Shown here one piece after another: positions 58,321 to 64,000 of a stretch of 64,000 bases of DNA (position 1 is the first letter of the stretch; each line of letters starts with the position of its first letter). The position numbers and the translations under genes were made by a program. Source of the DNA: Asterias rubens (Eukaryota > Echinodermata > Asteroidea > Forcipulatida > Asteriidae); contig NC_047083.1 of the NCBI RefSeq assembly GCF_902459465.1, positions 1,490,501 to 1,554,500 on the forward strand. The letters run 5' to 3'. The notes under the pieces are model-generated. The model did not search any database and was not told the origin of the DNA. It saw only the letters and a program-made list of their open reading frames with translations.

Positions 58321-61300
58321 ATGGATCCACGCCCGTATGTAAGGTTCGTCTACTCTGCGCTTCTATGTATTTATTGGACTGGTGAGTGTTCACAAACCTT
58401 TTCCTTTGGGGTAATTATCTTACAGTGGTAATCAATGGCTATCTGCGTTTAAAATGTAAGGATGAACGTGCTTTCTCGTCCTTGTCTCATTGAACTTGTT
58501 ACCTAATCACACGTGTAGTTCATTCCGGCTTAGAGACAATTATTCACACGACTCTACCACTATGCAAAGTTTCAAATCCTATTCATGTATGGTGTTACTG
58601 CAAACCTTAATGGATGGTATCTCCACCATGCAGTTTCAAATCCTACTCATGTACATACCACGAACATACTTGGTTGTATCTCCACCATGCAAATTTTCAA
58701 ATCCACTTAGGTGTAGGCCCACGAAGCTCTACTATTATTGTATCTCCACCATGTATAGTTTCGAATCCTACTCGTGTACATGGTGTTTCTGCAATCATTA
58801 ATAGATTGTATCTCCACCATTAGGTGTAGGCCTACGAAGCTCTACTATTATTGTATCCCCACCATGCAAAGTTTCAAATCCTACTCATGTACATGGTGTT
58901 ACTGCAAACTAGATTGTATCTCCACCATGCCAAGTTTCAAATCCTACTAATGTACATGGTGTTACTGCAAACCTTACTAGATTGTATCTCCACCATGCCA
59001 AGTTTCAAATCCTACTAATGTACATGGTGTTACTGCAATCATTAATAGATTGTATCTCCACCATTAGGTGTAGGCCTACGAAGCTCTACTATTATTGTAT
59101 AGTCCACCATGTAAAGTTTCGAATCCACCCATGCATACACTTTCCGTTGTGACCTGTCACTAATCTTGTGAAAATAACAGTTACTCTTAAACCTCAATAT
59201 TTTCGAGAACTTCGTATATTTTTGACTTCGTTTTGTGTTTTATTTAGAACGGATGAGTTCGCCTTTACCGTATGTTAATGGTCTATCTCTGTCCATCACT
59301 TCTAACACCACAACGTTCATCGAGAACCAATCACCTGCTCTGTTCTTCTGTAACGTTTCGGGTCTCAATAGTTTATTTATCTACAGGTGGTTTATTGGTA
59401 GTACAAAAGTGAGCAACGGTAAGTTAGGATCAGGGCAAAGAAGGGCAATATTATTTGGGGAACTGTGGCTTTGTTTGCTTAGATGATATTAGAAGCGCCA
59501 TTAATAAGGGACTAAAAGGGTAGCGACGAGTTCTTAAACGGCCGTTTAAAACCGGCAGGGTCGTGGCCGTGCGATAAAGGCCAAAGCCGAATGTTTAAGA
59601 ACGAGTCACTACTTTTTCATTCCCATTCAGAAATGCCTTTTTGGTTAAAGTTTCAAAACAACAGTTACACATATAAAAAATATATAAACATCTAAAGCTA
59701 TTGAAAACTACTTTTTCGTTTCTTCAATAATTAATATCTTTAAAATATGTCTTTATTACAGGGAATGTTAGCACACTCGTGTATGCTCCGAAAAGACGAG
59801 ACTTTGATGTTCGAATCGAATGCAGCGTCTCTGGAAGCCAAGATAAATCAAAGAACGCTACGTACGGACCGCTGGAAATAAAATGTAAAACTGGACAAAA
59901 GTTATACAAACTGATATTATTAGAATACACAGAAATATAAAATTGTAGTTAAAACTAAACCAACAGGGCCCTATTTCATAAAGCCTTTAATAAGCACACA
60001 AATTTGCTAAGCACAGAAAAAGTATTGCTTATCAGCAACAGGTTACCAGCCAAAATTACATTCAGTTTACATTGATGTGACTGGTGCCCCCCTCAATTTT
60101 TGCTAAGCAAGGAAATTTGTCAAGCGTTATCTGCTTTTAATTGAAATCAGGGCCCTTTAAATTTCAATTAAAATAATTTTACATATACTTTGTTTGTATT
60201 TCCTTTGCATCTTTATTAAAGATCCTCCGTCTTCCACTCGTATTTGCGCGATGCAAGAAGGCGACTGCGTCGACAGTCCCGCACCGATTCCACCAGGAGA
60301 CTCCTTGACCGTCATTTGCACGGCCCTGGATTCAAATCCTGAAAGTCACGTGGACCTGCAGGTCAAGGGTCAACGAGATGGTTACAAGGTGTTGCACGAC
60401 GGGAACGTAACACTAGTAGAACGTAGTGATCAGACGAAGTATGGGTGGAACACCGAGGCCTCCGTAGAAATACAGCCGGAGTGCGGACCGTGTGTTGTTG
60501 TCGTCGAATGTCACGTGATGTTTCTTGAGAATATCAGCTACAGGGAGGAACAACTTTGCATACATGTTCAACAAAAACAAACAGGTGCACATAAAGAACA
60601 GATTAATTTGTTGGGTCTGTGCTATAAGGTCAATTTGAAAAGATAGATAAAATGTTGAATGCTTTGCTTACAAAATGAATGGTTTTTTTTATCAATAAAT
60701 TAACGCTTTGACAATGTTTTTTTTTATACCTATAAATAAAACACAATGACTGAGACGAATCGAATCATTGCAAGACAACGAAACTGAACGCACTGACAGA
60801 AAAACAAAAACCTTTTGAGTGGACTAGGGGAATTTAAATGAATTTGAATGCGTGTTAGTTAAAGCCATTGGAAATTTTCGGTAAACAGTATTTTCCAAAG
60901 GCACACACTTCGTGTTTCACAACTTATATATAAAATAACAAACCTGTGAAAATTAAGGCTCAATTGGTCATCGGAGTCGGGAGAAAATAACGGGAAAACC
61001 CACCCTTGTTTCCGCACGTTTCGCCGTGTCATGACATGTGTTTACAATAATTCCGTAATTCTCGATATCGAGAATTGATAATTGTTTTAATGTTTTCTCA
61101 AAAAGTAAAGCGTTTCATGGAATAATATTTCAAGAGAAGTCTTTCACCATTACCTTCTGTAATCCCTGTAAGTTATTTGTAAATCTGTTCCGAAAGTGTC
61201 CAATGGCTTTAATTAGAATGAAATCGTTGAAATTGGACGGGGAAATCTATAAATATTATTATTTTTTATATTCTACAGTTTTACCCACTAGAGATCCCAA

Positions 61301-63863
61301 AGAGTCACCAGTTATATCATGGATAACACCAACCATCTCTTCATGTAGTGCACTTGTCGTAGTCTTTGTTGTTGTTTTCTTGTGGTGTATCATTGCAAAG
61401 AGAAGAAGAAGAAGAGATGAACACCGAGTGACGAAACGTCAAACTGTAGACATGAGGCTGTCAACTGACATGATTTCTACCCCACAAAGGGTAATTTACT
61501 TGTAGTGAAACACTATTGAACGTCATTTGTCACTTTAGTAGAGCTAAAAGTTACATAAAAAAAAAAAAAAAGAGAGTAAAAATTAGGATTCTGACAATCT
61601 TTATCCAAAGGCTAAGAGGCTTCCATTTTATCAACGATGCTTTTATCTAAATATGATATTAATTCTCAACACGCCCATGTATTTATCTGGGTTAATTTGA
61701 GCTTATTATTATTTTTTTTTAATTGAGTAATTTTAACCGTTTTCATTTACCATTGATTGACATCGCTTTTTGTAGGAAAGGGTGCTGGCAAAGTATCCTG
61801 CCCCGTTATAACCAAACCAATTGCCCCTCTTGATTGATCACCCACTCTAGAGCGCGTGTGGAATGGTCCAGTTTGGGATATCGTTGTATGTGAACTGACT
61901 GGTGTACAATACGCCTCTCTTAATGGGTGCGTTCGTTTAGCTTCCCTGGGTCAACCCCGGTGTGTTGCGGGGTTTTTTTCCAGGAAGAACGTGGGTAATT
62001 ATCTGCACACGTTTGTCCTGGAAAAAAAAAACACGCCACACACCGGGGTCGACCCAGGGGAGCTAAACGAACGCACCCTATATTTATGAATTAGTACGTC
62101 ACAATTCTAACCCAAAACGAGACAATAAGCGCAGCCACTGCAAGTGGTGGCGGACGTGCGCCTATGACGAATTATGACGTCACGCATGAATATTAAGATA
62201 TGCGTATGAGCGAGGGTAAAGACGATGAACATTTTAATATATTCAGGTTTTAAAACCTCCTTTTTGTCTCCCATACCGTCTTTTCAGCTGGACCACCCCC
62301 AATCAAGCAGTAGGCCAACTGGTACCTTTACTCCCCCTGATGTTCGTCCAGCACTCGCGGACTCCAAGCTTGAATTTCCGCGGCACAGACTGACGCTCCA
62401 AGCGGAGCTAGGGGAAGGGCAGTTCGGCGAGGTCCTCAAGGCAGTGGCTCACGGGATTCTCCGGGATGGGGTTGACACAACAGTTGCCGTTAAAACCATG
62501 AAAGGTATACAACTTTTGTGAAATTTACTCTCTATTTGCAACTTCTTTTTTTTTTATACGGGAGTCGATGTCAGACACTTGGCCAGTTTTCTTAAATGAC
62601 ACAACAGTTGCCGCTAAAACCATCAAATGTATACAACTTTTGTGAAATTTATTCTCTATTTTGTTGAAACTTATTTGTTTCCTAGCAAAGTCGATGTCAG
62701 ACACTTTGGCAAATTTTCTTAAAGGACACAACAGTTGCCGCTAAAACCATCAAATGTATACAACTTTTGTGAAAGTTACTCTATTATTTTGTTGAACTTA
62801 TTTGTTAATTCGGTAATGGCGTATAGTCGATGTCGGCCATTTGGAGAATTTTCTGAAATGACAAAACCAAAACCTTTTGAACATAATGAGCGTTCCGGTC
62901 CTTAGCCGAAGACTTAAAATTTGACGACAAAGTTTTAATCACTTGAAACTGTTTTTTGTTTTCGGTTTGTGTTTTTACGTTTTATTTCAGGCCGGGGAAA
63001 TTTTTCAACTGTGGCCGATTTTATGAACGAACTACAAATATTCCAGTCACTCCAATCTCACCCCTACGTTGTGTCAATTCTGGGTTGCTGCACAAGAGTA
63101 GGTAAGCTTTTTTAAAAAAGGGTCGCCATCTTGTTTCATTTCCAACCATACAGATCTGTGCCCAAATATTGTAGATATTTAAATATCTGAAATAAAAGTC
63201 GAATCCCCTTCAGGTGACCCCCCTTGGCCCAATTTGATAGAGCTGCTAAGCACAACAAATTGCTTAGCATGAAATTTCTTCCTCGATCAAAGCAGGATTA
63301 CAAACCAAATTTCCATGTGTTGCATAGTGCTTGTTACTGGTATTTTTGTTTGCTTATTCTGAAAATCACGTGGAAATTTGGTATGTAATACTGTTTTTAT
63401 CAAGGGAGTAATTTCAAGCTAAGCAAGTCGAAATTTGACCCTGGCTTCCGCTTTCAGGGTGGTATCGTAAACATGGGTGTGATCCCTGGCTACACAGCAG
63501 TTAACAGTTGTAAGGTGTTCTGACTGGCATCCCTAAACAAACATATTGACAAAATAGGGAGACCGCCTTAATAGGGCTAGATAGCTCAGTTGGTATACAG
63601 ACCACGTTAATCCGGAGGTAGTTGGTTCGAATCCCGCTCTACTAATTTTTTCTTTGTCTAACCCTAAATCTCCAGAACCGTTCTACATGATAATGGAGTT
63701 CGTTCCCAACGGATCACTGGAGGCGTTCCTTAAACGTAAACGTAAAGCCTGGTGCATGCAACCACCTGAGACCAGGCGTGGGAAAGAGGCAGTGAGCGCA
63801 GCACTTCTACTCACGTTCGCCTTCCAAGTTGCTAACGGTATGGAGTATATAGCATCTAAACAT
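58321..63863 (+). CDS. Two-Ig receptor tyrosine kinase (RTK3), 5' part
   Basis: The gene runs off the window. Exons seen: 58321-58381, 59248-59418, 59762-59884, 60222-60584, 61279-61490, 62288-62504, 62991-63101, 63676-63863, exactly 482 codons to a phase-0 donor. Residues 1-20 are a signal peptide (MDPRPYVRFVYSALLCIYWTG), in a 61-nt first exon as in RTK2. Ig1 (21-118) is split over two exons as in RTK1. Ig2 (119-239) is one exon as in RTK2. The membrane segment is about 258-279, followed by KRRRRR. The kinase N-lobe has GEGQFG at 352-357 and VAVK with Lys379, and the alpha-C Glu lies in FMNEL. The hinge follows at EPFYMIMEFVPNGSLEAFL. The last exon ends ANGMEYIASKH, so the next exon, beyond the window, should begin with the HRD loop. 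The 3' end of exon 6 is duplicated twice in the following intron. Confidence 0.9.
58555..59125. repeat. 68-bp-type tandem array in RTK3 intron 1
   Basis: About eight divergent units with CATGCAAAGTTTCAAATCC, TGGTGTTACTGCAA and TTGTATCTCCACC, the monomer of 8525-9300. A variant unit (TAGGTGTAGGCCTACGAAGC) appears three times. Confidence 0.88.
59966..60153. mobile_element. MITE family D, divergent copy
   Basis: CAGGGCCCTATTTCATAAAGCC at the left and ATTGAAATCAGGGCCC at the right. Inner arms are weak. RTK3 intron 3. Confidence 0.6.
60863..61208. mobile_element. TTAA-flanked transposon, family C
   Basis: TTAA at 60859-60862 and 61209-61212 brackets AGCCATTGG...CCAATGGCT. It contains ACACGGCGAAACG in reverse. 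RTK3 intron 4. Confidence 0.86.
61924..62079. mobile_element. MITE with GGGTGCGTTCG ends
   Basis: GGGTGCGTTCGTTTAGCTTC and GAGCTAAACGAACGCACCC are inverted ends. Inner arms CACGTTTGTCCTGG region and CCAGGAAGAACGTG. RTK3 intron 5. Confidence 0.88.
62474..62800 (+). repeat. Tandem triplication of the end of RTK3 exon 6
   Basis: The last 31 coding bases of exon 6 with the following intron start (copy from 62474) recur at 62598 and 62725, period 124-127 bp. Both extra copies change GTTGCCGTT to GTTGCCGCT and end AAATGTATAC where the true exon ends AAAGGTATAC, so they share derived changes and are no longer coding. Confidence 0.9.
63230..63440. mobile_element. MITE family D
   Basis: GGCCCAATTTGATAGAGCTGC at the left. 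The right end is degraded (TAAGCAAGTCGAAATTTGACC). Inner arms ATTACAAACCAAATTTCC and GGAAATTTGGTATGTAAT. RTK3 intron 7. Confidence 0.78.
63572..63668 (+). mobile_element. tRNA-derived SINE fragment
   Basis: GGCTAGATAGCTCAGTTGG holds an A box and GGTTCGAATCCC a B box, with GTTAATCCGGAGG between, as in a tRNA. The acceptor and T stems do not pair properly, and the sequence continues into TTTTTTCTTTGTCTAACCC, a typical SINE body. It sits directly before the RTK3 exon at 63676. Confidence 0.75.
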
Positions 63864-63895
63864 GTGAGTGTAAAGCTTTCCTTCAAACCCTTCAA

Positions 63896-63942
63896 ACCAA
63901 ATCAAATCAAATCAAATCAAATCAAATCAAATCAAATCAATC
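63896..63942. repeat. AAATC pentanucleotide microsatellite
   Basis: About nine copies of AAATC right after the donor of the last RTK3 exon visible. Confidence 0.92.
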
Positions 63943-64000
63943 AACATTTAGTTCCATACAAACACAATATATAAATACAAACAATAGGATTTTACAAGAC

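Noticed and set aside
63572-63645. Functional tRNA gene
   Set aside because: A and B boxes and a possible anticodon loop are present, but the acceptor and T stems do not pair and the 3' side continues into a SINE body.

Overview
The window is animal nuclear DNA: AT-rich, intron-rich, no operons, and full of short inverted-repeat transposons and tRNA-derived SINEs. The repeat families (elements flanked by TTAA, the element beginning with a CCCAATTTCATAGAGCTG-type end, SINEs with an A box reading TAGCTCAGTTGG) and the large set of lineage-specific immunoglobulin receptors suggest a marine invertebrate deuterostome, most likely an echinoderm. That placement is inference. No rRNA or viral gene was seen, and no complete functional tRNA.

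Six multi-exon genes were assembled exon by exon from splice sites, reading phase and protein motifs. On the minus strand, from right to left: a two-Ig transmembrane receptor with a cytoplasmic propeller-like domain (PR1, 21506 to 16762), then a two-Ig receptor tyrosine kinase (RTK1, 13893 to 2442). On the plus strand: a monocarboxylate-transporter-like MFS gene (25314-28894), a second two-Ig RTK (RTK2, 29945-43100), a three-Ig receptor with a cytoplasmic propeller-like domain (PR2, 48203-54934), and the first eight exons of a third RTK (RTK3, from 58321, running off the right edge). The five complete genes sum to whole codons: 609, 617, 433, 604 and 873 residues. The eight RTK3 exons give exactly 482 codons.

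The most interesting content is the receptor cluster. RTKs alternate with receptors of similar outer layout (signal peptide, Ig domains, one membrane pass) whose inside half is a domain of about 290-310 residues with six recurrent beta-blade-like motifs instead of a kinase. The layout recalls vertebrate butyrophilins (IgV-IgC-TM-B30.2) with a propeller in place of B30.2. All Ig exons are bounded by phase-1 introns. The 3' kinase exons of RTK1 and RTK2 have identical lengths (111, 123, 112, 97, 100 and 45 nt). PR1 and PR2 share a 66-nt linker exon just before the propeller. Paralogous duplication built the cluster.

An assembly caution applies to RTK2. About 3.3 kb of its introns and one kinase exon appear twice on either side of a gap of exactly 500 N (37023-37522). 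The copies differ only by scattered substitutions and indels, and the reading frame works only if one copy is used. It looks like two alleles placed in tandem. A truncated THAP-domain coding fragment lies in each copy.

The rest is mostly repeats: at least four TTAA-flanked element families, several palindromic MITEs (one with a 9-bp target duplication), 68-bp tandem arrays inside RTK1 and RTK3 introns, a partial exon tandemly triplicated in RTK3, tRNA-related SINEs, and hammerhead-like CTGANGA...GAAAC motifs.
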